Source of the DNA: Stenopsyche tienmushanensis
Taxonomy: Eukaryota; Arthropoda; Insecta; Trichoptera; Stenopsychidae
Assembly (NCBI GenBank): GCA_008973525.1
Contig: WACJ01000076.1
Span: forward strand, 930,001 to 994,000
Reading direction: 5' to 3'
Length of the DNA stretch: 64,000 nucleotides
Shown piece by piece: positions 11,020 through 23,500 of the stretch; the first letter of the stretch is position 1; each line of letters starts with the position of its first letter. A program made the translations under genes and the position numbers. Below the pieces are notes generated by a model. That model was not told where the DNA came from and did not search any database. It saw only the letters and a list, made by a program, of their open reading frames with translations.

Positions 11020-12190
11020 GCATGATGTGGGTTGCATTCAAAAAAAGTTATGTGGGATTTTAAAGGGATCGTTCATTTTAAATTGCTGTGCATGCATGTT
11101 GGATATCAGCATAATAGAGTTTTGTTATGTAATACGATAATACGCATTAATACGTCAGCGGTAGATTGTGTGTTAAATGCCTAAAAAAATGTAATCCTAT
11201 CGGTCCATAGCGTATATCTCCATGTCAAAGCCATCCTTACTTGCAGCCATGCCGTCCCAATTATCAAATAGATTAGATACTGGTCGTTCCGGCATTAATT
11301 GTCCCGTAACATTGAGTTGAGGAATAATGATCAGGCATTAATCAAGACGCAGTTATATTTGCCGAGCGTTTCGAATAGTCTAATTCGATAGGGCTATACA
11401 AATATTATCAGCAAAGCCATAAATATGAAGGGCATTTGCCCTGCGTATTATTCACCCTATCCGTGTACATCTGCACAACAGCCAGGTCTGAGCAGTTTAA
11501 TTGAATGTCCGGCCATAACTAAATTAATCAAATGACTAATGTCGGCCATCAGAAATGCAACCGCTTTCTCTAATGGCCACTAAACCACCGTCTAATCGGG
11601 ACGGTACCTAGCTGGCTGTATTCAGGATGTCTTGGATAGTTGGAAGAGTCGAGTTGGGATGGGATCGATATCATTTACAGCGTCTTTAATTTGGAAGATC
11701 CCGCAGTGACCCGAGGGTCACACTTCAGGTTTTACACCCCGTCTAAATAAATTACGTTCATAAAATAAATCACACGTTCACCCTTAAGGTACTAAAGCGT
11801 CCCCGTACTCGAAAACGGTGTCCAATATTTTCATATAGGAAATCCTTTTATCTCATATATCATTAGAGTTGACCCTATATTGCCGGGATTCTTCCTTATT
11901 GGTGTCGAAATTCGGTATCATAAAATATGTATTATATAAATAAAATATTAAATCATCAGTAAAATGAAAACATGTTTTTCTATATTTTCAATGTTTAGAC
12001 ATTTAAGCATATATCCTACAAATAAATTTCCAAATTTCCAATTATTTACGGAATTATAGCTATTTTATTGATCCGGCAACTCCCTATTTTTCTTGTCAGA
12101 TTTATTGTAAAAAATATTTTAAGCTCTTATAAAACTGAAATAATAAGACAAAAAATGATTTTTTTTAAATGAATCACCATTTTGTGACAA
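11020..12190. other. Region without recognised gene
   Basis: A minus-strand frame from about 11330 to 11202 reads NVTGQLMPERPVSNLFDNWD, then GMAASKDGFDMEIYAMDR and a stop. It has balanced codon use but no motif I can name. It lies downstream of unc-5 exon 7, so a C-terminal exon of this or another minus-strand gene is possible. From 11900 on, the DNA is AT-rich with a faint family B remnant (about 11970-12195). Confidence 0.3.
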
Positions 12191-12199
12191 TATTTTTTT

Positions 12200-12495
12200 T
12201 TTTCGTTCTGCACTTGTATACCGACCGATCGCTTCTTGCGCGTGCACCGTTGGTGGTTAGAGAGTGATACGCAGAAGGCGGGAGTGGGGAGAGTCATCGG
12301 TTAGCCTTGGCTGCGGGAGGTCGTCCTTCCTGCAGCCAAATTTCTCTCTCGTGTGGAATAAATAGTTATTTAGAGAAGAGAGTATTTCTATTCGACGCCC
12401 GTCTATTCCCATCTATTCGTCTACCAACATCACAGCCCGATAGAAGAACGGACCCATGTGGTGGCATGGTCATCCCAACGAGCACGTGGGGGCAG
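12200..12495 (+). repeat. Probable solo LTR, partial, copy 1
   Basis: Contains GGGAGGTCGTCCTTCCTGCA, a CT-rich tract, a GGAATAAATAG poly-A signal, then TATTTCTATTCGACGCCCGT and AACGGACCCA. The same order is found in reverse at 25770-26097, where a TGTG start and TTATTTAACAGCGCC are also present. Poly-A signal in the middle and lack of coding sequence suggest an LTR. No internal retroelement genes are attached. Confidence 0.5.
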
Positions 12496-12719
12496 GGAAC
12501 CACCCGGGGACTCTGCCCTCGAGAGTGCCTCAACATTGAAAAATTTCCAAAATATCATTGTCTTTATAATACAAGACAACGTTAGAATAAAATGTTAAAT
12601 TAATAAAATGCCTCAAAATAATCAATATCGTCGAGGATGTTTATCTCAAAAATATGAGAAATTATATCGAGTACTTCAATAGAGACGCTCAAAATTTGTT
12701 AGGTTATAGAGGCCAAATT

Positions 12720-13015
12720 TGGGGAATCCAATCCCGAGGCAAAATTTTGATTTCTGGATTGCATTAGACCATCCCGGGATCCCGGGACCAGGATTTTCAC
12801 TGACTAAAACTCGCAAAATTCCCGATTTCCCGAAAAATTATTTATTTCCGTCGCTGCAGATGAATACTTATATACCATAATACTTTGATATTATTCGTGA
12901 TTATATTACGGAGGAATACAAAAATTCTGAATCCCGTATCTATTATATTTCATATCGATATTCCCATTATTAGAGTTGTGGTGTAGTGAATACATCACCG
13001 GTAGGAAAGGGTTAA
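12720..13015 (+). repeat. Family F repeat, copy 2
   Basis: Matches 1249-1470 in reverse and 52205-52432 directly: CGCAAAATTCCCGATTTCCC, then TACTTATATACCATAATACT and ACATCACCGGTAGG. Ends in GGGTTAATT. Preceded by the GC-rich palindrome ATCCCGGGATCCCGGGA. Confidence 0.6.
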
Positions 13016-14301
13016 TTTGAGGGCATTTGAGCCACAGCCACAAAATCAAAATAACGAACGCCATTCAACAAGTAAGTCCGTAGCAAATCGATCACTAATC
13101 ATAATTCAAACTTAAAAAATCCCCATTAAAAATATTTATCCAGTAATTTTCCAGAAACCTTTTTATTCGAGTTCCTTAGGGCATAATAATGGCCGCCAGG
13201 TTGCATTTGTAAGTTTGAAATTTTCACTCGATGAAATCGCGACTACGTCGGCTGCATTACCTCAAACGGACGTGTTCCTGAATTTTTATCAGATATTTTA
13301 CTCCACTTTCCGAGAGCTCCCATTTTATTCCTATCTTGAAGTATCTGGATGACAAAGATGGATGACCGTGCGCTCGGAGCACGCTCTCCAACAAACTTCA
13401 ACCGACTTTGGAGAATTCAATTTCACTTTTTCTTTATCTACTGATGGAAAATAGTCCGAGAGAAATTTATATCGGAATAATGTCTAAATTAAGCCGGGAT
13501 CAATAGTTCTTTCGACGCCTTTTATTCCGGGACAAAATGGATTAAAGTCTACCGCCCCTGGATATTATTCAGCGCCACCGGATAGAATTCATTATTGCCG
13601 CTGAATATTCACGCAAAATATAATGAAGAATAATAACATCAACTTTACATTAATACGTCGTCACTACATAAATAATTGGCTTTTAAAATGGAGAGTGTAA
13701 TTCAATTATGAGCCTCCGTCTCCCATTTGAGAGTAATTATCATTTCATCAGATTAATTTCGATCAAAAGATGAGACGTTCACCTCAAAATGACGCAAATC
13801 TTCAAAGATAAATGGCAGATTTGATTGGCCATTATCCCCATAATAGCGGAGGGTGCATAGTCTCACATTTTTAAATTTAAATTTATTTCTTGCCAGAATT
13901 TATTCCGTTGGCGAGAGGACAATATATAAACAGAAAGGTGATACGAAATTGGTTTAACCGTCACCATATCAAGAATATTGTATTCGATTCCCACAGGATA
14001 CGAGAAAAATCAGTCGAATGAAGCGTATTTACCTGCGGCTATTTTTCTATTGCAGGTAAAGGAAAAGGATGTGGTATCCAGGATAAGTAGGTTAGCTTTA
14101 ATCAGATTATGCTGGTTTCCCAGCTTATACCGGCGACCGTCGGAGAAAAATAGTTTTCACTCTTATCCGAACAGCGAAATACTTTTAGGATAGACCGAAT
14201 ATAAATAAGAATTCCGCATTAAAATATATATTTATAATAGAACCTATGGGAAGGGGTTGGGGACGCATTAAAATTAATTTATAAGGGTTGATAAAATTTA
14301 C
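13016..14301. other. Downstream side of unc-5 exon 7: no further exon recognised
   Basis: Searched on the minus strand for a hydrophobic exon in phase 1 that could encode the receptor's transmembrane helix; none was convincing. Low repeat content. Many TAAT/ATTA motifs. Confidence 0.4.
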
Positions 14302-14505
14302 CTTCGTGCTGCTTCTGCGAGTCGTCCTTGCAGCTCCCTCCGGTGCAAAGTGCAGTTTGTGAACTCTTTCCGACGCAAAGATCGTCGTCTTCGATCTCAC
14401 TTCCAGTACTTCCACCACTGGTGAGACACTGACGTCTTCTCACTTGGACGCAGTCTCTGCCACAGCGAGACCAATCTGACCATGGACCCCAACGCCCAAT
14501 TACAC
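14302..14505 (-). CDS. unc-5: unc-5 exon 7: thrombospondin type-1 repeat 2
   Basis: The acceptor is AAATAG; the exon is 204 bp, phase 1 in and phase 1 out, with donor GTAAAT. It encodes [18 protein letters not shown], then [19 protein letters not shown] and GGSC. Tryptophans 399, 402 and 405 and cysteines 408, 412, 420, 437, 447 and 452 make a complete second TSR with the usual C-x-x-x-C spacing. A short acidic loop (about 430-436) sits between cysteines 3 and 4. The tail KDDSQKQHE should lead into the membrane-proximal linker, but the transmembrane exon was not recognised downstream. Confidence 0.94.
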
Positions 14506-17500
14506 CTATTTGTTAACACATGTTAAGCAAATGTTACAAGCAAACTGCATTACAAATCTAATTAATAGCACAGTTCAGGCGTAATGGAAATCTAATTGAA
14601 ATTCTAAGTAAACGTACGTATATCAATAGTTATACATCTATTGATATGTCTACAGTAATAAAACTTATATTAAATGGTTCTGACACCATTTCCAAATGGT
14701 ATAATATCATTGAACTCTTATGTGTAGACGCGGTCAAGGCTGCAGTTTTTATTCCCAGCAAGTGTATAAGCTCTACGGGTGGGAGGAAATGATTTGATGA
14801 CATAAAACGACCTTAACTCTTTGCGGTCCTATGTCGAGTCTGGCTCGACATTTTGATTCTACATTTTTTCCCCGCTCATATTTAAAATCATGCGATTTTA
14901 TTTTGCGTATCGTGTTTAGAACAGTATTTGGAAAGGAATTTTAGTTTTTACGATCCTTTATAGTGTTTCGCGTACCTGCTAGATATACAAAGAAAAGAGG
15001 ACTGTTGCCCGGATAAAATCCTAAAACACAGGCAGTGACTCTAATAAATTTACTTCAAATTTGATACGAATCTTTTCTATATAGTCTTCTATTTTGTTGT
15101 ACCAGATTTATGTCAAAATTTTGTTTTTAACTGTCTTTAAAAATTGAAAACTGTAAAAAAATATGGCTAAAAATGTTTTTTTAACAGTCGCCATTTTGTG
15201 AAAATAAAATTACTAATATTAACTTTGAGGTAAGAACTATAGCTACATCTTTACTTATTAAGTATAATTTTTTAAAATTTATTTTAAACGAATAAAATGG
15301 TATAAAATCATGTCAACCAGCACATGGATCTTTTTTTTACCCTTTACACTTTACCATCCTATAACAAGATATTTATATGCAGTGTATTTATCATTTTGCA
15401 TCAACATTTGAAGCGGATACCACGTTTGCTCACACTTGATCAACGCGTCCAAAATTCGGAGCGCTGTTTCAGCGTAATAAAAAGGATTCAGAATCAAATC
15501 AGTAGTCAACTGAGCAACCGAAAAACAACTATATATCATTCTACGGACCCTTGTATGAAATTTAACATTCTTTCGTCGTATAATAAACAGAGCAATGATA
15601 AATTATTATCGATACTTACCTAACAATGATTCCGTTTTGTCGAATGTTGCAGTATTTAAAAACATTCCATCTGCATTCCATTTTGCAGCACAACAATACA
15701 ACATCATATTTATACAAATAGTGTTGAATTTAAGCCAAAATAAAATTAAAATCTTACCGTTGTGACAGGGCAAACAGTCGGGCGATCGTTGAATTGCCGC
15801 CCCGGAACAGGGCTGCCCGCCGTTGAGGGGTTGAGGACTCGTGCAAGAACGAGTTCGTCTTTGTCCACGTGCCGGTTGTCCAGGACATCTGCATTCCATC
15901 CATTGGGACCACGTGGACCAGCCTCCATTAACTGCAAGATTTGATTATTTATAACAGAATGTATGCCCCAAAGGAAGAGGCGTAAAAACGGAATATTGAA
16001 TTACCATATACGGTGAGTAGCGCCAGCTCTGAAACTCTTTTTCCAGCAAGATTTTCAGCCACGCAAGAATAGTTCGCCATATCCTATAAATGAACGGGAT
16101 GTTATCTCATGGCGAAAATTTTAGTCATTGTCATATTAAATCTGCCTATTTTTAAATGGGTAAACGAACTTGAAGCGATGCTTGTGATACAAGAAGATGT
16201 CCTTCCGCTGATACTATGATGTTCGATGATGCACTTGTTATGAGGGGTGACCCATTTTTAAGCCAGGAAACATGAGGCGCTGGTGCCCCTTGAGGACCAA
16301 GACATCTCAACGATGTCTGCCCGTAGAGTTCGACGCTGATTGCGACCGGGGGTGATAAGAACTGTTTGCGTAAATCTGCAAAAAATAAATTGTGTCGTTA
16401 TCCAGTCGACATTTTATGATTTTGATAATCCCGCAGGCTGCGCATAGAAACTAAAGTCATCAGAGGTTCGCGCAAATTTTCCTCCCCATTAGACACGGTG
16501 CTTTTCCCTTCCATCAAACATTTCGTGGGACCATTTGAAACAGATGTTATCCACTAATTACCTATCGTATATAACCAATTAGTCGCCACAAATTATTACA
16601 TCACACGTACAATAAATTTCTGCGAACCCTTAAACGGCGTAATGATCGCTGATGGTTATAATCGCCAAAAATATCCAACTAATTACGAAAAGGGGTAGTC
16701 AAATACGAGAGTAGTCGCAGAAATATCCAACCTGATATATAGATGTTGGTTGTTGTTTAAAAAAAAAATAAGATCTCGATCCAACCAATATCAAAGTCGA
16801 TCTAGATTATACTCTGGCAGATTCAGTTTCTTCGTTTACGATAATAAAATATTATGCGGCAGAGTTTAAACAGAGCCGTGTGAGCTACTAAGCTGAGCAT
16901 CACAGCCAGAAATGGTGTCAGAACATGGTAGGCGTGGAACTATCAGACATGGTAAGGCATGATAGGCATAGGCTCATAATGGAATAAAAACAGCATCATG
17001 AGGATATTTCAGTCTCATGTTTCACAGAAATCATTTTTTAGTGTTTTCTTTGTTAGATCGGAAACTTCTGGGACTGCCCACATATATCAAAAAAACGAAT
17101 CTTTTGAAAGTCTTAATGCATTCATTTAATTGAAAGTGGCATGAATACCATCGCTGCTAGATCCTTTCATGAATTTAAAGCGAATGCTCTTTTATGGAAT
17201 CCAACGAACTATTTCATTCGCCCAGGCAATGGCCGTTGCATTTAGTGCATAAATCGCCAGGCTTTCAGTATAGATCCTTGTAAGCAGGCGGTCATTATTG
17301 CGGCTGTAGATCCCCCAGTCTAATGGAAGTGCTCTTAGAAACTCAAACACGGAAGAAGCAGCTCCACGTCTTCCCGGACGGAAAGTTACCTGCTCGCTTA
17401 TTTACCGCTCGTCGGGTAATTCAGTTGTAATTACGGGGATGCTATCAGTTACAACTAAACTACATACTTAGGACGCTCTTTAACTTAATGTTCCCGCCGT

Positions 17501-20500
17501 AAGCCGGGAACAAAAATAAGGGAAATCAACCCATTCAGCGCTCAATATATATTAGGGTATACCACATTAAGATTCGTGGTAAGATAAACATACGTACATC
17601 GATTTTTATATATATAAGATCTACTTAAAATTAATTGCACTATGCCTATATTATTTTAAAAAGTGCAGATAATAAGTTGGAAAAGTTTTATTGCAATCGA
17701 AAGAACGGTATGGCAGAGCATTAAATACGGACAAACAAACGTTGATTTTTATATATTAGACTATGCTTATGTTACTTGCAAAATCCTTAGCAATAAGTGG
17801 ATGAAGTTTTATTGCAATCTGATGAACGGTATGGCAGCGCATTTCGAACGAACAAAGCCCACATCATTTTTATTACCCTTTCAGTGGTAGATTTTATGTC
17901 GATATATTCAGGCCTTTCAATAAGAACGCCCTAAGTTTGTTGGATTATAGCGGCCATGTTTTTAAAGCAATATCTATTAAATTTATTGTAAATTATTTAA
18001 TAGCTTATGGCAAATTAGTATGTATGAGAAATGTACATAAGTCTTGCTGAGTCGATTATTCGACTTTGGTGACCGAATCGAGTTGATCTGTTTGATAAAT
18101 AATCAGCTAATACCCGTAAGTCACTGCAATGCTAGATCTGTTGAAAACATCGCTGCTGTACCTGAGAGTGTACGGGCACACCCGAGGCGGTCAATTTCTC
18201 GTCGTTCACGAGAACGCCTAAATTTGGGTTTGCAGCTGTATAAAATCCAATTGATCCAGGAACTTAAAATAAATGATCATAAACAACGCTATTTGTTTGC
18301 TGATTGAACTTTGAAGCAGTTGAAACTTAACTTAAATTTCGCTAAAAAAATAGTTTTTAGCGACGAGGCCCATTTTTGGACAAATGGATGATTAAATTCT
18401 TTTGATTATTCCGGATTATTTATCACAGATTTGTTATCAATTTTCAATATTTTTCAATTAAGACGCAATGGAAACGCAAATATTAAAATATATCATCATC
18501 AAAATATTAATTTCTGGGTCGCAATTTCAGACTTTTGGGTGTGTTCTTGTTAAATTTTGATATGGCGTCGTACTTCTTCCGCGAGCTTATTCTTCGTTTG
18601 TCTTGCAGGGTGGTAAATTTTGTTGATTTATACACAAAACAGGAACGGCATTCGTATTTGAGTAACACTCAGGAGATTAAAGCGTCGTCTCAGAAGATAA
18701 ATTCTGGCGAAATATAAATATTTACGGTCGAGGATAACGAGACCGTATCGGAAAGTGTTTTTCCATTTCATTGTTCAAAAAGTTTGGAGTTTGCGAATTC
18801 AATCCCACAAATGGCTCCAACAACTGTATCTATTTCAGCCGAATCATAGTTGGAATAACTCAATTTAAACTTGAATCCGATAGCCGAATGAATAATTCAA
18901 TTCATGTAAAATCTCTTTTGTTCATAAGTTTCACGGCTTTATTCAGACGACTAGTTTCTTAGGCCTATAAACTTCGGGATCTGAATAGAATTCAATATAA
19001 TCCCTCCGGTTTTCGTGTTACCTTTCCGATCCACCCTCGCAGCCCGAATAACCTTGTTTTCCGGCCGCCGCGGTTTCGCCTCTTATTAGGTAAACGGGGA
19101 GGAATCGGGACGTGTATCTCTCACGTCCTGCAGGAATTAGTTCCGACAAGTTTGGTACGTGAGGCTTGCCCAACTTTATACCTGCAATTATATTAGCCAA
19201 ACAGGTCGTCCTGGTCACGAGACATTACTCAAAGTCGCCCATCGGTTAGTTCCACAAACCGCCATTTTAATCATGTATATGGACTAATTACTACTCAGTC
19301 GAAACAATTAGCGAAATACATAAAAGACTACCCCTAAATAACATACGTATAAATACAAATGTAATGCTTTTAGGACTTGCCCAGATACGATTCATGTAAC
19401 CGGGCTAACCTAATGCCTCGTTTATGCAACAGTTATGATTATCTTCCCAAATGGATTTTTAATAACTCAATTATTTAAAATTGTAATCATTTATCCTACC
19501 AAATGATGTGGGATTTTATACATTTCATAAAATAATGATGTTTTTATTGACGAGTACCATAAAAAATCAAGATTCTTGAATCTTGAGACATACAAAAATG
19601 AATGTCTATGGTATATGTTTGTATTGTATACATTCCTATAACATTCATCCAAGTGCATTAAAACTTATAAGAATTGTTTGTGCGCCCTTGTGAAACCTTC
19701 ATAAAAGTTTATGAATTAGAAAAAGCATCGATTTTTGCGAGATATTTAACGGACGCACCATGTTGGCGCATATTGTTGTGATTAAATCGCAAAAAGTCAA
19801 ACTATGACATTTATTAAGTCATTTTATTGTTTTTAAAGAACAAGAACAGCTCATCGACGACAATAATTATATAAATAGTTTTGTTAAGCTTAATGATGTA
19901 TACTAATCTATTTTTTTTTGTATTGTTTCAAAGTTTAGACTTTTAAGATTATATCGTTCAAATAAATTTATAAAATTCCAAATTTTTAACGGAGTTATAG
20001 CTATTTTAGTGGCACGGCAACAAGCCTATCAGTATTAAATTTTTAAACGCGTTTTTCTCGAAATCACGTTTTTCAACACGGTTGACATGATATCTTAAGT
20101 TCTAATAAATAGATTTACTTCAAATTTAATGTAAATTTTTATTGTATAACCTTCTATTGTTTCTACCAAATTTATATCAAAACTTTGTTTTTAACCATTT
20201 AAAAAAACGAAAACCGTAAAAAAATAATAGCAAAAAATTATGTTTTTTTAAACAGTTGCCATTTTGTAAACACAAAACATTTTTTTTTCTTTGAGGTAGA
20301 GACTATAACGACATCTTTAATAATTAAGAATCCTTTTTATTTTTTAAATTTTAGATTAATAAAAGGGTTGAAATCATGTCAACCAGGACTTTTTACTAAT
20401 ATATTTTACAAATAGTCAAAACCGTTATAGTTTATCTTTCAAATTCAGGACATGTCGACAAGTTCATATCTCTCAGCGTTGCTTTTATAAGTTTAACTTC

Positions 20501-23500
20501 TTGCATGGATATAAAAGCTAAACAATTAACAAGTTAAGATTTTAGGCCGCGAATGAGATGGGCTTGTGCCAAGATTTTGAGTCGGAAGCAATGTTAACCT
20601 TTAAGTTGATCAAAGCAATCTTTTAGTATCGGAACAATTGATCGAAATGGAATTTTAATTAGTTCCTAAATGCTCAAAAATACCCATCAAATTTCATAGA
20701 CGAACAATCTAATTTTACAATGAAGATAAACCATGTATAAAGCTGATATGAAATACAAATGTGCGATTAGATAAGTTAGTCGGAAATTCGAAGAATTTTT
20801 AATGTTGTGAGTTTAACATCGGTATCTTCTTGCACCATTAAACGAATAAATATAATCAAAATTTTAGGAATTCGAACGAAAACATAAGCAATGAATGTTT
20901 CGTAAAACTATAGCGTTTTGTTTCTATAGCGAGGTCCCTATCTCAACGCTATAGAAGGGTTGACTGTAAATGACTTATAAATATCGAACGTATTGATATA
21001 TTTTTTTATTACGCGATAAATGTGGGCCTTATTTAATTCCTAATTAAAAATATTGGGGTTGCGGTCATTATGATAATGGCGCTCATATCCTGCTAAAAAG
21101 GTAAACGTTTTACACTTGAGGGTCGTTATACGTTAGGACCCAAACCAAAAAATTTAATCGTTTACGTCTGGGTCAAGCGAAGGAGCATATCGTCGTAGAA
21201 TCTAGTAAAGTAGCGGCTAAGGGCACTGAAGTACCTTAATTATTGTCCCACATCGACCTATCCCGTTATATGGGATTTAGCCAGGCAACGAGTCGCGGAT
21301 AACATGGGACACTGGGTTTAATTTTCGCAGACAATTAAACTGACACGGGCCAACACAATTTTTAGATTAAACCACCCGCTGTCTTCTAGCCTTGTCCATT
21401 CACCCAAACACCTCCCAAATTAACTGCCATTAATCCCGGACCTGTTCTGTCAGCGGGCTTTAAATTGTGTTTTATCCTCCTCTCTGCAAATGCATCGTAA
21501 AACATGATTATATCATTTGAATGTCGATGCATCGAGTGTGCTTATCAAATAAGGTTCTTCGATTTCATCATGTGATCTCGTTGACGAATCAAATTTTAGT
21601 CGTGAGACTGCGAAAAGATCACCGATCGACTTTAAATGGAGCTGCATATAAATGTCATTGCAGTTCAATCACGAAGCACTTTAGGTTGTGCGGTGCAGCC
21701 CCGATGGCCAAGTAATTACCACGAACTATATGACTAATGGCGGAACCCTCATCCTCTCATAGCAGTCGCTCAAGCATGCTGCACGATTTCAATTTGGAGC
21801 ATCACGAGGTGCTCATCATCAGGGAGAAGGAATGCCCCCGGTATCGTCTTCGGGCTAAAGGCGCCCATTACGTCTTTCTCACGGACAATCGCAACCCAAC
21901 TCGATCTCTATCCATCCGACGGCGACATGCAATTAAAATCCATAGCAATGATCGATACACAGTTTTGACAAATTATCCCATGGATGATCAAGAAAGTCGG
22001 CATACAAAGGATTCCGCGTCTAAGAGATTTTTGTTTTGTTTTGAAGATCGCAGACATTTTGTTTGGTCCCGGGTGTTTTTCGGCCATTTTGTTTCGTCAC
22101 AATAAATTCTTCCGATGGAGAAGTCGTCGCGCGCTTCAGCCACCTTTCATCCGTGCCCGAAACTCGTGGAAGTTTGTTGTAGTGATGTAACAAGTCGACA
22201 AGAATAAATGTGAAATGACCACCCTGTGTACAACTAAGATAATAAATAATTAAGGGACGTTTCTATCATGTTGTATGTATGTGCATTGGGAAGAAACAAT
22301 GTTTAAGAACACTATCAATAAATTTTAAATCAATATAAATGAAATTCTCAAAGTTTTAGACGAGATGAGAGGAGAAACTTTAAACGCGTTTTTCTACTTT
22401 TCCTAAGCTCACGGAAGTGCTCCCATACGCCATAGATGAGCATTATTTATGAAATTTGGCAGACAAATGTATAATAAACATCTTTATCATTTGACCTATA
22501 ATTGTTTAAAAATATTTAAACGTTTTTATTTAATGAACAAAAAATGTTGGTACAAACACAAATTTTACTTCAATTGCTCACTATTTTATTATTTTTCAAT
22601 ATTTCTTTTCGATTATAGTCTAAGTTATACATAATATTATTTAAAGTGAAAATATGTTTAATTTTTTTACTGTAAATCACTTGTCCAGGACTTAGGACTT
22701 CCGTGGTGAAGAATATTATCGCTCGCGCACCAACATACGTGGCTTCCTCCACTCCCACTATCATACTTTGTCAAAATGATCAGAGCAAATAAGCATGATC
22801 AGAGATGTTCACGAAAGCGCGCGTTAAGAGTCACTGCCTGTGTTTTAGGATTTTTATCCGGGTAATAGCCCCTTTCCTTTGTATTTCTAGCAGGTAGGCG
22901 AAACACTATGAAGAATCATAAAAACCAATATTCCTTTTATAAATACTGTCCTAAACACGATACGCAAAATAAAATCATAAGATTTTAAATCTAGATGGGG
23001 AAAAAATGTAGAAACAAAATGTCGAGCCACACTCGACATAGGACCGCAAAGAGTTAATATTTTATCCTTTGAGAAACTGTGCTTTAAATCTTAGCCGAAA
23101 GAATTCATCTTCCTATTATCGTTCTTTGACCTGATTTTCTGAGGTTCGTCTTCGAAGTCTCGCAGCTAAGTCTACTCATTTTCTGAGGACACGAATTAAA
23201 ATATATTTTGAATAGGGCTTATAATTTTTATTTTCAGATTATCTTATTTAACCCCTTTAATAGTGAGTTGATTTTCGTGACGCACACGTTCCGGGGTGTA
23301 AGTTTTTTTTTCAAAACCAACAAGGAAATGGAGAAGGCGCGCGACGATCTCTCCATCGGAAGAGTTTATTGTGACTGAACAAAATGGCCGACGAACACGC
23401 AAGAACAAACAAACTGACGATTAGGATTTCCTCTACACACCAGATGCTCCAACCTAGTAATACATATTCATAAAATAATGAAAGCCATTTATCGGACAAA

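Noticed and set aside
12200..12600. Viral or endogenous retroviral genes near the LTR-like repeat
   Set aside because: No gag, pol or env coding sequence adjoins any of the LTR-like fragments.
15762..15944. Plus-strand 60-codon frame and a second minus-strand frame over TSR1
   Set aside because: They are shadows of exon 6; only the frame with the WSTWSQW motif carries domain signatures.
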